The position numbers were made by a program, and so were the translations under genes. Below, piece by piece: positions 43,305 to 51,883 of a stretch of 64,000 bases of DNA; position 1 is the stretch's first letter, and every line of letters starts with the position of its first letter. This stretch comes from Bacillota bacterium (GTDB lineage Bacteria > Bacillota > Clostridia > Peptostreptococcales > Anaerovoracaceae). The notes under the pieces were generated by a model, which was not told the DNA's origin, did no database searches, and worked only from the letters and a program-made list of their open reading frames with translations. The stretch covers positions 34,321 through 98,320 of the forward strand of contig JALEJU010000020.1 of assembly GCA_022769485.1 (NCBI GenBank), read 5' to 3'.

Positions 43305-45113
43305 ATGGCGTTTTTGCCGGTAACAAAACAGGAGATGGAAGAACGGGGCTGGGGGCAGGCGGACTTCGTGCTTGTCACGGGGGACGCTTATGTGGATCAT
43401 GCCTCTTTCGGGCATGCCATTATCAGCCGCGTGTTGGAAAGCCGGGGCTATAAGGTTGCGGTTCTGGCGCAGCCGGATTGGCACAGCGCGGAAGATTTTA
43501 AACGGTTCGGAAGGCCGCGTCTTGGGTTTTTAATCAATTCCGGAAATGTGGATTCCATGGTGAATCATTTTTCCGTTTTTAAACACCGCAGGAAGAAAGA
43601 CAGCTACTCCCCCGGCGGAAAAAGCGGCTGCCGGCCGGATCGAGCCGTAATTGTATACAGCAACCGGGCTCGGGAGGCCTATAAAAATGTACCGGTGATC
43701 ATCGGCGGGCTGGAAGCCAGTCTGCGCCGGCTGACCCATTACGATTACTGGGATGACAGCCTGCGCCGTTCGATTCTTTTGGATTCGAAGGCAGATCTGT
43801 TAATTTACGGAATGGGCGAGCGAGCCGTTGTGGAGATTGCGGAGGCGTTGGACAGCGGGATCCCCGTGCAGGAGATTACTTGGATTCGCGGAACGGTTTA
43901 CCGAACGTTCTTGACAGCGGAAAAACGGAGCCTGCGGGAGGCTGCGCAGGAAATCGATCCGGATGTAATTCTGCTTCCCTCCTTTCAGGCGCAGAACGCG
44001 TCGAAGGACACCTATGCAGAAAGCTTTCGCCTTCAATATCGAAACAATGATTTTATTACGGGAAAGATGCTGATAGAGCCTTATGAGGAAAGCGGAGAGC
44101 GGACATTGGCTGTGGTTCAGAATCCGCCGGCGGAGCCTCTTTCTGCATTGGAATTAGACGATGTATATGAATTGCCCTACGAGGGAACATATCATCCCAT
44201 GTATGAAAAACAGGGAGGTGTTCCGGCCATTGAAGAGGTGAAGTTCAGTATCGTAGCCAACCGAGGATGCTTCGGCGGATGTGCGTTCTGCGCCTTGACC
44301 TATCATCAGGGCAGGGAAGTTCGGGGGCGGAGCAAAGCTTCGATTTTACGGGAGGCAGAGGCTATTACGAAGCGGCCGGATTTTAAAGGATACATTCACG
44401 ATGTGGGTGGTCCTACGGCGAATTTTCGGGGTCCTGCCTGCGAGAAACAGAAAACGGCAGGCGTCTGCAGGGATCGGGATTGTCTGTATCCGTATCCTTG
44501 TAAGCAGATGAAAATTGATCATTCGGAGTATCTGGACATTTTACGGGCTGTCAGAAAGCTGCCCGGAGTAAAAAAAGTGTTTATTCGATCCGGCATTCGA
44601 TTTGATTATCTTATGGCGGACAAAGATATGACATTTTTAGAGGAACTTTGCCGCTATCATGTAAGCGGCGTTTTAAAAGTAGCTCCGGAGCATATTTCGC
44701 CTCGGGTGCTGAAGGAAATGCGAAAACCGGAGGCCGGGGTGTTTCGCCGATTCAGCAAATGCTATAAAGAGATGAACCGGAAGATAGGGAAAAAGCAGTA
44801 TCTGATTCCTTATTTGATTTCGTCCCATCCGGGAGCGACTTTGGAGGATGCGGTAGAATTGGCGCTCTTTTTGAAGGAGACCGGTTTTGTGCCCGATCAG
44901 GTGCAGGATTTTTATCCTACGCCGGGGACTCTGTCAACTTGTATGTACTATACGGAAAAAGACCCGCTGACAGGGGAAGCTGTGTATGTGGCGAAGGACT
45001 TAAAAGAAAAACGAATGCAGCGGGCATTGCTGCATTATCATAAGCCGGAAAATAAAAAACTGGTTCTGGAGGCGCTGAAGCAGACAGGGCATTCTCCCGG
45101 TGAACTCTATTAA
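43305..45113 (+). CDS. ygiQ: YgiQ family radical SAM protein
   Basis: A 602-residue protein of the YgiQ (UPF0313) family, radical SAM enzymes of unknown reaction. The N-terminal half carries a B12-like fold region with DHASFGHAIISRVLE and GGLEASLRRLTHYDYWDD. The radical SAM core follows, with CFGGCAFCALTYHQG (CxxxCxxC) near residue 322, and the C-terminal part includes VAPEHISPRVLKEMRKP and VQDFYPTPGT. Length is typical. It starts eight bases after the BMP gene with TAGGAG in the gap. Confidence 0.93.
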   Translation: MAFLPVTKQEMEERGWGQADFVLVTGDAYVDHASFGHAIISRVLESRGYKVAVLAQPDWHSAEDFKRFGRPRLGFLINSGNVDSMVNHFSVFKHRRKKDSYSPGGKSGCRPDRAVIVYSNRAREAYKNVPVIIGGLEASLRRLTHYDYWDDSLRRSILLDSKADLLIYGMGERAVVEIAEALDSGIPVQEITWIRGTVYRTFLTAEKRSLREAAQEIDPDVILLPSFQAQNASKDTYAESFRLQYRNNDFITGKMLIEPYEESGERTLAVVQNPPAEPLSALELDDVYELPYEGTYHPMYEKQGGVPAIEEVKFSIVANRGCFGGCAFCALTYHQGREVRGRSKASILREAEAITKRPDFKGYIHDVGGPTANFRGPACEKQKTAGVCRDRDCLYPYPCKQMKIDHSEYLDILRAVRKLPGVKKVFIRSGIRFDYLMADKDMTFLEELCRYHVSGVLKVAPEHISPRVLKEMRKPEAGVFRRFSKCYKEMNRKIGKKQYLIPYLISSHPGATLEDAVELALFLKETGFVPDQVQDFYPTPGTLSTCMYYTEKDPLTGEAVYVAKDLKEKRMQRALLHYHKPENKKLVLEALKQTGHSPGELY

Positions 45114-45145
45114 ACAGCCGGAGGCAGCGGAAAGGAGGACGGCAT

Positions 45146-46531
45146 TTGAGCTTAATTATGAAATTCCCGGATATCCTGCGGGAAAGCCGGAAGATGTATG
45201 AAGATCAGCTTTCACAGGAAAAGATAACGGATTTTTATCTTACGGAGCGGATGGGAAATCAATCCGCTTCTTGGCCAAAAGCAGGGAATTTGCTTGTCAG
45301 AGGCGATAATGCCGACTGTATGCTGTGGCTGGCAAAGAACCCGGATGTCTCGGGGAAATTGAAACTGATTTATGTAGATCCGCCCTTTTTCACCCGGGCG
45401 AACTACGGCGCGGAGATGAAGCTCCGTTCGGATAAAGTGAAAAAAATTCCGGCAGTAAGGCAAAGAGCGTATTCCGATACCTGGGAAAACGGAATGGAAG
45501 AGTATCTGAAAATGCTGGCTTTTCGCTTCTATTTAATGAAAGACCTGTTGGCGGATGACGGCTGTCTCTGGGTGCACCTGGATTGGCATGCAGTCCACTA
45601 TGTCAAGGTTCTTTTAGATGAGATCTTCGGGGAAAAGCATTTTATCAACGAGGTCGTCTGGCAGTACAAGTCGGGGGGCGCAAGCAAACGAACCTTTGCC
45701 AGAAAACACGATACGCTTCTCTTTTATTCAAAGACCGATAAGTATTACTTTTTACCGCAAAAAGAAAAATCCTACAACCGGGGGCTTAAGCCGTACCGGT
45801 TTAAGGGTGTGAAAGAGTATCGGGATGAGGTCGGCTGGTACACTATGGTCAGTCAAAAGGATGTGTGGCAGATCGATATGGTAGGGCGAACGTCTTCGGA
45901 GCGAACGGGCTATGTGACACAGAAGCCGGAGGCGCTTCTGATGCGAATTTTAGAAAGCTGCACCCGGGAAGGAGATTTGTGCGCGGATTTTTTCGGCGGC
46001 TCCGGGACGTTAGCGGCGGCAGCGGAAAAAATGGGACGGCGCTGGATCAGCTGTGACTCAGGACGATTGGCTACGGTGAATACATATGGGAGAATGGCGG
46101 CGCAGCAGGCGGCGTTTGATTTATATGAGGCAGCGGATTCCGCTTGTTTGCAAAAAGAACAGGAACCGCAAATTCATCTTTCTGCGGTGAGAAAAAAAGA
46201 TTCTGTCTTATCCCGGGAAGTTTTGGAAATACAAATTACGGGATATGAGCCGGGTTCTTTCCGGGAGCTTCCCATAGATGAAAAATACTTATCTGCGGTA
46301 AAAGAGGCGGCAGAGGCGGATCCGCTTCAGTTTATCGCCTGCTGGAGCGCGGACTGTCGGTATGACGGAAAGACTTATCGGCCGCAGGTTTGTTTCTGCA
46401 GGGAAAACGGAAACGTGAAGACTTCGTATACCGCTTTTGCAGATGGTTTTGAAATGGCTGCGGTGCGCGTAACGGATATTTTCGGCCGGGCCGTTTTCCT
46501 GACGGTGAAGCCGGTTTTGGCGAAGGAATAA
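45146..46531 (+). CDS. Solitary beta-class N6-adenine DNA methyltransferase
   Basis: A 461-residue methyltransferase. The catalytic motif DPPF (residues 78-81, in IYVDPPFF) comes before the SAM-binding FFGGSGT (282-288), the order of beta-class amino-methyltransferases such as type III Mod proteins. Between them lie LWVHLDWHAVHYVK and TQKPEALLMRI, both typical of the Mod group. From about residue 330 there is an extra C-terminal domain of 130 residues that I do not recognise. No restriction subunit, specificity subunit or mobile element is nearby, so it is an orphan methyltransferase sitting among housekeeping genes. AAAGGAGG stands seven bases before the TTG start. Confidence 0.85.
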   Translation: MSLIMKFPDILRESRKMYEDQLSQEKITDFYLTERMGNQSASWPKAGNLLVRGDNADCMLWLAKNPDVSGKLKLIYVDPPFFTRANYGAEMKLRSDKVKKIPAVRQRAYSDTWENGMEEYLKMLAFRFYLMKDLLADDGCLWVHLDWHAVHYVKVLLDEIFGEKHFINEVVWQYKSGGASKRTFARKHDTLLFYSKTDKYYFLPQKEKSYNRGLKPYRFKGVKEYRDEVGWYTMVSQKDVWQIDMVGRTSSERTGYVTQKPEALLMRILESCTREGDLCADFFGGSGTLAAAAEKMGRRWISCDSGRLATVNTYGRMAAQQAAFDLYEAADSACLQKEQEPQIHLSAVRKKDSVLSREVLEIQITGYEPGSFRELPIDEKYLSAVKEAAEADPLQFIACWSADCRYDGKTYRPQVCFCRENGNVKTSYTAFADGFEMAAVRVTDIFGRAVFLTVKPVLAKE

Positions 46532-46567
46532 AAAGAAATAAAAATAAGTTGTAGGGGGGTAAGAGAG

Positions 46568-47464
46568 ATGAAAAAAGAAAAGTCATCTTCCCGGAGGCAC
46601 ATGGAAAAAATCGGGCTGGATTTGGTTTTTGTGACTCTGGGCTGTCTGGCAGGGGCGTTTGCTACGATCGGTATTTTAATTCCGTACGGATTATCCAGCG
46701 GGGGGTTAACGGGTATTGTACGAATCATTCAGGGTTTTTTGCCGCTGAACTATTCCATCCTGTTTTACGCGGGCTCTCTGCTGATCTTTACTCTTTGCTG
46801 GATAACAATGGGCTTTAGAGAAGCGAGAAAAATTCTGCTTTTGACGGTTTTATATCCCCTGGCTTTGATGCTCTTTGAGCAGTTTGACTTTACATTGCTG
46901 GAGGAGGAAGATATCTTTCTGGCGGTTATTTATTACGGCGTGCTCACGGGCATCAGCAACGGTCTGGTGTTCAGCCGGGGATATTCTTTCGGCGGTACGG
47001 ACACGATTGCGAAGATTATCAAAAAGAAATTTCTGCCGCAGATGGATTTATCCAAGATACTGCTGGGGATCGATGCGGTGGTGATTATCGGTTCGGGGTT
47101 GCTCTTCGGCCGGAATATCGCGCTGTACGCGCTGGTTACCCAGGTAATCTTGACAAAGGTAACGGAAATTGTTCTGTACGGTTTTGAAACAAAAGTGGTG
47201 CAGATGGAAGTAATCACCGAAAAACAGGAAGAAGTCGCAGATTATATTATGCATACCATCGGCAGAGGTGTGACCCATGTGGATGTAGTAGGCGGATATA
47301 CCGGAAAAGAGAAAAATAAACTGATTACACTTTGTTCTCCCCGGGAAAGCATGCTGATCAAGCAGTTTATTGCCGGAGTGGATCCCAGAGCTTTTGTTAC
47401 GGTTATCCGTGTGGAAACCGTCTGGGGGTATGGATCAGGTTTTTCGGAGCTGTCGGACAAATAA
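46568..47464 (+). CDS. YitT family membrane protein with DUF2179 domain
   Basis: A 298-residue integral membrane protein. Five or six membrane segments occupy residues 15-200, with the family motif GLSSGGLTGIVRII near the start and GYSFGGTDTIAKII in the middle. A C-terminal soluble DUF2179 domain follows (about 215-295), with GVTHVDVVGGYTG and the VDPRAFVTVIRVETVWG ending. YitT proteins are widespread in Bacillota and their substrate is unknown. AGGGGGG lies before the ATG. Confidence 0.93.
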   Translation: MKKEKSSSRRHMEKIGLDLVFVTLGCLAGAFATIGILIPYGLSSGGLTGIVRIIQGFLPLNYSILFYAGSLLIFTLCWITMGFREARKILLLTVLYPLALMLFEQFDFTLLEEEDIFLAVIYYGVLTGISNGLVFSRGYSFGGTDTIAKIIKKKFLPQMDLSKILLGIDAVVIIGSGLLFGRNIALYALVTQVILTKVTEIVLYGFETKVVQMEVITEKQEEVADYIMHTIGRGVTHVDVVGGYTGKEKNKLITLCSPRESMLIKQFIAGVDPRAFVTVIRVETVWGYGSGFSELSDK

Positions 47465-47485
47465 TTTATAAAAAGGAGAAGGCAT

Positions 47486-47752
47486 ATGAAAGGGTTGTAT
47501 AAAACAGAAGGCGTTTGCTCCGCGTATATCGGAGTGGAGTTGGACGGCGATATTATCAAGAGGGTGGAATTTATGGGCGGCTGTCAGGGAAATCTGCAGG
47601 CAGTAGCCCGTTTGGTGCAGGGCATGCATGTGGACGAAGCTGTTCAAAGGCTGAAAGGCATTGACTGCGGCGGCAGGGGTACTTCCTGTCCGGATCAGCT
47701 GAGCAAGGCTCTTTTGGAAGTGAAAGAAAAAGGAATGGCGGAGGAAGCATAG
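47486..47752 (+). CDS. TSCPD domain protein (TIGR03905 type)
   Basis: An 88-residue protein containing the TSCPD motif (GGRGTSCPDQLSKAL) with upstream Cys residues in EGVCSAY and FMGGCQGNLQAVARLV. TSCPD domains also occur at the end of some class II ribonucleotide reductases, where the Cys residues bind metal; the stand-alone form is common in Clostridia and of unknown function. AAAAGGAGAA precedes the ATG, and the stop is followed directly by the rdgB ATG. Confidence 0.9.
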   Translation: MKGLYKTEGVCSAYIGVELDGDIIKRVEFMGGCQGNLQAVARLVQGMHVDEAVQRLKGIDCGGRGTSCPDQLSKALLEVKEKGMAEEA

Positions 47753-48358
47753 ATGATTGCGGTTGCAGCGACCCGGAACAGACATAAAATTGAAGAAATC
47801 GGAGCGATTATGGGCGCTTTTGGCTTTACTCTGCAGAGCCAGAGTGAGGCGGGGCTGGAAGCCATCGATGTAACGGAGGATGGCGATACCTTCGAGGCGA
47901 ATTCCCTGAAAAAGGCAATGGCAATCTATCAAGCCTGCGGGAAAACTACGGTGGCGGATGATTCCGGGCTTATGGTGGACGCTCTGGACGGGGCTCCCGG
48001 CGTATATTCCGCGCGGTTTTCCGGGGAGGGCGCTACGGATCAGAGCAATAATGAAAAGCTGCTGCACTTGCTGGGAAATCTTCCTCTCGAAGAGCGGAGC
48101 GCAAAGTTTGTGGCTGTCATTACCCTGATTTTGGAGAGCGGAGAAAAAATTGTGGTTCGGGGCGAGTGTCCGGGAACGATTCTCTTTGCACCTAAAGGGG
48201 AAGGGGGGTTCGGTTACGATCCGCTGTTCTGCCCGGAGGGGTACGAGGAAAGCTTTTCGGAGCTGGGATCGGAAATTAAAAATAAAATCAGTCACAGGGC
48301 AAAAGCGCTGCAGGCGTTGGATGCGGAATTAAAGCGAAGAGGCGTTGCGTATGACTAA
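47753..48358 (+). CDS. rdgB: XTP/dITP diphosphatase (RdgB/HAM1)
   Basis: Clears the nucleotide pool of deaminated purines by cleaving XTP, dITP and ITP to monophosphates. The 201-residue protein has the family signatures AATRNRHKIEEI, GDTFEANSLKKA, VADDSGLMVDALDGAPGVYSAR, GGFGYDPLF and NKISHRAKALQAL. It begins with no gap after the TSCPD gene and its end overlaps yihY by eight bases, pointing to one transcript. Confidence 0.96.
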   Translation: MIAVAATRNRHKIEEIGAIMGAFGFTLQSQSEAGLEAIDVTEDGDTFEANSLKKAMAIYQACGKTTVADDSGLMVDALDGAPGVYSARFSGEGATDQSNNEKLLHLLGNLPLEERSAKFVAVITLILESGEKIVVRGECPGTILFAPKGEGGFGYDPLFCPEGYEESFSELGSEIKNKISHRAKALQALDAELKRRGVAYD

Positions 48359-49199
48359 GCATCGGATGGGAACCATCCTGGCGGGAACCTGGGTACAGAT
48401 GCAGAAACCGTATTACCAGGGGGTTGCTGCGGAATTAGCTTTTTTCTTTCTGATCTCCATTATCCCGCTGTTTATTGTTTTAGCGGAACTCTTGGGTATT
48501 TTCTCCATTTCCGCGGATATGCTGCGGGATTGGATCGAAACCTATGTTGATGATGAGCTGGTACAGTCGGTTTTGGGATTCTTTGACTATACGTCTTCCG
48601 GAACTACGAATGTAATTTTCCTGCTGTTTGCTCTTTGGGCAGCTTCCAAAGCGCAGTTTTCCCTGATCCGAATTGCCAATTACACATACACGGGAAGAAC
48701 TGTCGGGAACGGTTATTTTCGGGAACGTCTGCGGTCAATCTTAACGGTATTGCTGCCTCTCCTGCTGCTGATCTTTGCTTTTCTGGTGCTGTTTTACGGC
48801 GGAGCTGCAGCAGGGGTGCTGGATTTTTATGCCGGGCGTTTGCTGCATGCAGAGGCTTCTTTCCTTCAGCGGTTGTGGAGCCTGCTTCGCTGGCCTCTGG
48901 CAATCGCCGTATACTTTGCGGCCATAAGTTTGATTTACTATCTGCTTCCTACAAAACGCTGGAAATTTCGTGAAGAACTGCCCGGAGCCGTGCTGGCTTC
49001 TGCGGGTATGTTGCTGGTGACGGGATGCTACTCTTTCTACTTGACGCATTTTTCCAATTATGATGTTCTTTACGGGAGCCTGGCTGCTGTGGTAGGTCTG
49101 ATTATGTGGTTCTACTTTTTAGGATTTGTTTTGGTCATCGGAATTGTGTTTAACGCTGTGGTGAAAGAGGTAGGGGATATAGATTTGCAGAGGAAATAA
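48351..49199 (+). CDS. YihY/BrkB family membrane protein
   Basis: A 282-residue membrane protein with six predicted helices. Family features are visible: GVAAELAFFFLISIIPLFIVL near the N-terminus, then LWAASKAQFSLIRIANYTY, the IYYLLPTKRWKFREELPGAVLA segment and YGSLAAVVGLIMWFYFLG near the end. The family was once mistaken for RNase BN; its role is unknown. ATG 48351 overlaps the rdgB end; an in-frame TTG six bases earlier is the alternative. Confidence 0.92.
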   Translation: MTKHRMGTILAGTWVQMQKPYYQGVAAELAFFFLISIIPLFIVLAELLGIFSISADMLRDWIETYVDDELVQSVLGFFDYTSSGTTNVIFLLFALWAASKAQFSLIRIANYTYTGRTVGNGYFRERLRSILTVLLPLLLLIFAFLVLFYGGAAAGVLDFYAGRLLHAEASFLQRLWSLLRWPLAIAVYFAAISLIYYLLPTKRWKFREELPGAVLASAGMLLVTGCYSFYLTHFSNYDVLYGSLAAVVGLIMWFYFLGFVLVIGIVFNAVVKEVGDIDLQRK

Positions 49200-49200
49200 C

Positions 49201-49242
49201 AAAACCGCTGCCTGCAATTTTGCGGGGCAGCGGTTTTGATTT
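49201..49242. terminator. Bidirectional terminator between yihY and serA
   Basis: AAAACCGCTGCC (49201-49212) pairs perfectly with GGCAGCGGTTTT (49226-49237) between convergent genes, with a further T run on the + strand. It can stop both transcripts. Confidence 0.9.
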
Positions 49243-49287
49243 TTTGCGTTTTTACGGGCAAGATAAATCCGCAGCGTGTTTCCGCCC

Positions 49288-50448
49288 TTAGTTTTTGATT
49301 ACGCGAACGGAGATTACGCCTTCTACGTTCAGCGCTTCTTTCAAAGCGGCTTCATCCACTTCGGAATCAATATCGATCAAAGTGCAGGCCAAATCACCTT
49401 TGCTGCGGTTGATCAGATCGTTGATGTTAATGTGCATATCTGCCAGAATGCCGGTTACTTTACCCAGCATGGAAGGAATATTTTTATTCAGCATGACGAT
49501 TCTGGCATGAGCGGTGCAGACTCCTAAGTTGCATGCGGGGAAATTGACGGAATTGCGGATGTTTCCGTTTTCCAGGTAATCCATGATCTCTTCTACTGCC
49601 ATAGTAGCGCAGTTTTCTTCGGATTCCGCGGTGGATGCGCCTAAATGGGGAATGCAGATTACATTTTCCTGACCGATGAATTTTCCGTTGGGGAAGTCGG
49701 TGACATAAGTGCCGATTTTTCCGCTTTTCAGAGCTTCTGCTGCATCGTCTTCGTTTACAATCACGTCTCTGGAGAAGTTCAGAAGTGTTACGCCGTCTTT
49801 CATCAAAGCAAAGCGGTCTTTGTTAATCATCTGCTTTGTGTTGTCTTTTGCGGGAACGTGAATGGAGATATAGTCGCACTTGGGCAGCATGGCATCCATG
49901 TTTTCGCAGATCTCAACGTCTGCGGACAGATCATGGGCGGCCTGTACCGTGATGTAGGGGTCGTAGCCTACAACGTGCATGCCCAGAGCATTTGCTGCGT
50001 TTGCAACCATAGCGCCGATAGCGCCCAGGCCGATTACCCCTAAAGTCATGCCTTTGATTTCATGACCCGCAAACTGGGACTTATTCTTTTCTACCGTCTT
50101 AGATACATCTTCCGTCAGGGTTTTTGCCCAAGCAACAGCACTGGACAGATTTCTCGCGGCAATCAGAATGCCTGCGATAACCAGTTCCTTTACGGAATTG
50201 GCGTTTGCGCCGGGCGTGTTGAAAACAACGATGCCCTGCTGGGAACAGCGGTCGATGGGAATGTTGTTTGTGCCTGCGCCGGCTCTGGCAATTGCCAGCA
50301 GATCCTTAGAAAATTCCATCTCTTTCATATCCTGGCTCCTGACCAGAATGCCGTTTGCCTCTTCCGGTGTGTCAACAAGTGTATACGCGTCGGTCAAATG
50401 CTTCAGACCTACAGGGGAAATTTTATTTAATGTTGCGATTTTAAACAT
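49288..50448 (-). CDS. serA: D-3-phosphoglycerate dehydrogenase
   Basis: First step of serine synthesis from 3-phosphoglycerate. The 386-residue protein has the catalytic/NAD domain of D-2-hydroxyacid dehydrogenases (VIGLGAIGAMVANAA dinucleotide motif, then NFSRDVIVNE with the active-site Arg and PHLGASTAESEENCA with the His) and ends in a C-terminal ACT domain (about residues 315-386), which in known enzymes binds serine. The position of the usual catalytic Glu reads VTDFPNG, a variant also known from short-form enzymes. The start is ATG 50448, nine bases after AAAGGA; the upstream extension has no ribosome site. It is the second gene of a serC-serA unit. Confidence 0.94.
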   Translation of the reverse strand: MFKIATLNKISPVGLKHLTDAYTLVDTPEEANGILVRSQDMKEMEFSKDLLAIARAGAGTNNIPIDRCSQQGIVVFNTPGANANSVKELVIAGILIAARNLSSAVAWAKTLTEDVSKTVEKNKSQFAGHEIKGMTLGVIGLGAIGAMVANAANALGMHVVGYDPYITVQAAHDLSADVEICENMDAMLPKCDYISIHVPAKDNTKQMINKDRFALMKDGVTLLNFSRDVIVNEDDAAEALKSGKIGTYVTDFPNGKFIGQENVICIPHLGASTAESEENCATMAVEEIMDYLENGNIRNSVNFPACNLGVCTAHARIVMLNKNIPSMLGKVTGILADMHININDLINRSKGDLACTLIDIDSEVDEAALKEALNVEGVISVRVIKN

Positions 50449-50487
50449 GGTACAAAATCCTTTCTTTTTTGATTTACATGGAAGAAA

Positions 50488-50509
50488 AGAGCAGCCTGGC
50501 GGCTGCTCT
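50488..50509 (-). terminator. Terminator-like hairpin between serC and serA
   Basis: On the reverse strand AGAGCAGCC pairs with GGCTGCTCT around a GCCA loop and is followed by TTTTCTTCC. It lies 12 bases after serC and 40 before serA, so it may trim the distal gene's expression by partial termination or processing. Confidence 0.55.
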
Positions 50510-50521
50510 GCGTACATCTCT

Positions 50522-51613
50522 TTACAGGTTGTTCTTTTCGAACTCTTCCATAAACTTGATGAGCGCTTTCACGCCGTCAACAGGCATTGCATTGTAAATG
50601 CTTGCGCGCATTCCGCCTACTGTTCTGTGCCCGCCTAAATTTACCAGACCCGCTTCTTTCGCTTCCGCAATGAATTTTTTGTCCAGATCCGGGTTGCCGG
50701 TTACAAATACCACGTTCATCAAAGAGCGATCCTTCTTTGCAACGGGGCAGGAGAACATCTTGCTGTTGTCGATAGCATCGTAGAGCATTGCCGCCTTGTC
50801 TTCGTTTATTTTCTGCAGCGCGGCAACGCCGCCCTGAGCCTTTACCCACTTAAAAGTCAGTCCCGCCATATAAATAGCAAAGCAGGGCGGGGTGTTGTAA
50901 AGAGAGTTGTTCTCAGCCTGAATTTTATAATCCAGCATAGTGGGAACGTTTTTCTCCGCGAAGCCGATAAGATCCTCTCTCACGATAACAATGGTTACGC
51001 CCGCAGGCCCCACGTTCTTCTGTGCCCCTGCGAAAACCAGTCCGAATTTTGTAATGTCCAGATCTTCAGACAGTATCATAGAAGACAGGTCAGCAACAAG
51101 AGGAACATCTCCTGTTTCCGGCAGTTTTGTATATCTTGTGCCGTAAATGGTGTTGTTGTATGTGATATAGAAGTAATCTGCATCCTTTGTAAAGTTTGCG
51201 GGGTCTACCTCCGGAATATAGGTGTATACATCTTCTTCGGAAGAAGCCAGAACATTTACTTCACCGTATTTTGCGGCTTCTTTCGCGGCTTTCTTTGCCC
51301 AAGCACCGGTTATGATGAAATCCGCTTTCTTGGAATTCCGGAACAGATTCATAGGAATCATGGAGAACTGGAGAGAACCGCCGCCTTGCAGGAAAAGCAC
51401 CTTATAGTTGTCAGGGATATGCATCAGATCTCTGAGATCCTGTTCCGCTTCCTGGATGATAGACGCAAACTCTTTAGATCGATGACTCATTTCCATAACG
51501 GACATGCCGCATCCGCAGTAATTTGTCAAATTGGCAGCCGCGCTTTCTAATACTTCCAACGGGAGCATGGACGGCCCTGCAGAGAAATTGTAAACTCGAT
51601 TTTTTTGATTCAT
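50522..51613 (-). CDS. serC: Phosphoserine aminotransferase
   Basis: Transaminates 3-phosphohydroxypyruvate to phosphoserine with pyridoxal phosphate. The 363-residue protein begins RVYNFSAGPSMLP, as is typical, and has MEMSHRSKEF, LQGGGSLQFSMIP, the cofactor Lys in FAGAQKNVGPAG, and the C-terminal GHRTVGGMRASIYNA. ATG 51613 follows GGAGG by eight bases on the reverse strand. It is followed by serA, so the first two steps of serine synthesis are paired; serB was not seen in the window. Confidence 0.96.
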   Translation of the reverse strand: MNQKNRVYNFSAGPSMLPLEVLESAAANLTNYCGCGMSVMEMSHRSKEFASIIQEAEQDLRDLMHIPDNYKVLFLQGGGSLQFSMIPMNLFRNSKKADFIITGAWAKKAAKEAAKYGEVNVLASSEEDVYTYIPEVDPANFTKDADYFYITYNNTIYGTRYTKLPETGDVPLVADLSSMILSEDLDITKFGLVFAGAQKNVGPAGVTIVIVREDLIGFAEKNVPTMLDYKIQAENNSLYNTPPCFAIYMAGLTFKWVKAQGGVAALQKINEDKAAMLYDAIDNSKMFSCPVAKKDRSLMNVVFVTGNPDLDKKFIAEAKEAGLVNLGGHRTVGGMRASIYNAMPVDGVKALIKFMEEFEKNNL

Positions 51614-51676
51614 TTTCGTTTGCCTCCTATCGAATCGGAAAGCATATCTGCTTTCGATAAATATTATAATGCAAAG

Positions 51677-51706
51677 AGTATACCACAGAACGGGGCATCG
51701 AATCAA
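51677..51706 (-). promoter_or_regulatory. Promoter of serC-serA
   Basis: On the reverse strand TTGATT (51706-51701), 18 bases, TATACT (51682-51677) preceded by TGG, an extended -10. Confidence 0.75.
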
Positions 51707-51780
51707 TTTTTTTTGCGTAAGATTGTGAAAAAATTATCTGGCTCCGAACAATAGAGGAAAAATTTTTATGGAATATTCAT

Positions 51781-51809
51781 TTGCGCCCGATATATATGCG
51801 TGTTAAAAT
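51781..51809 (+). promoter_or_regulatory. Promoter of the phosphoglycerate mutase-like gene
   Basis: TTGCGC (51781-51786), 17 bases, TAAAAT (51804-51809), about 75 bases before the start codon. Confidence 0.65.
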
Positions 51810-51883
51810 ACAGTGTCATGGGTAATAAAAAATAGAAGCCTTAATTATTGATAATTGATGAATGCATATATGGAGAATAGAAA

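Noticed and set aside
47435..48295. Long reverse-strand open frame of 286 codons opposite the TSCPD gene and rdgB
   Set aside because: It lies antisense to two clear genes, has no family resemblance and no ribosome site.
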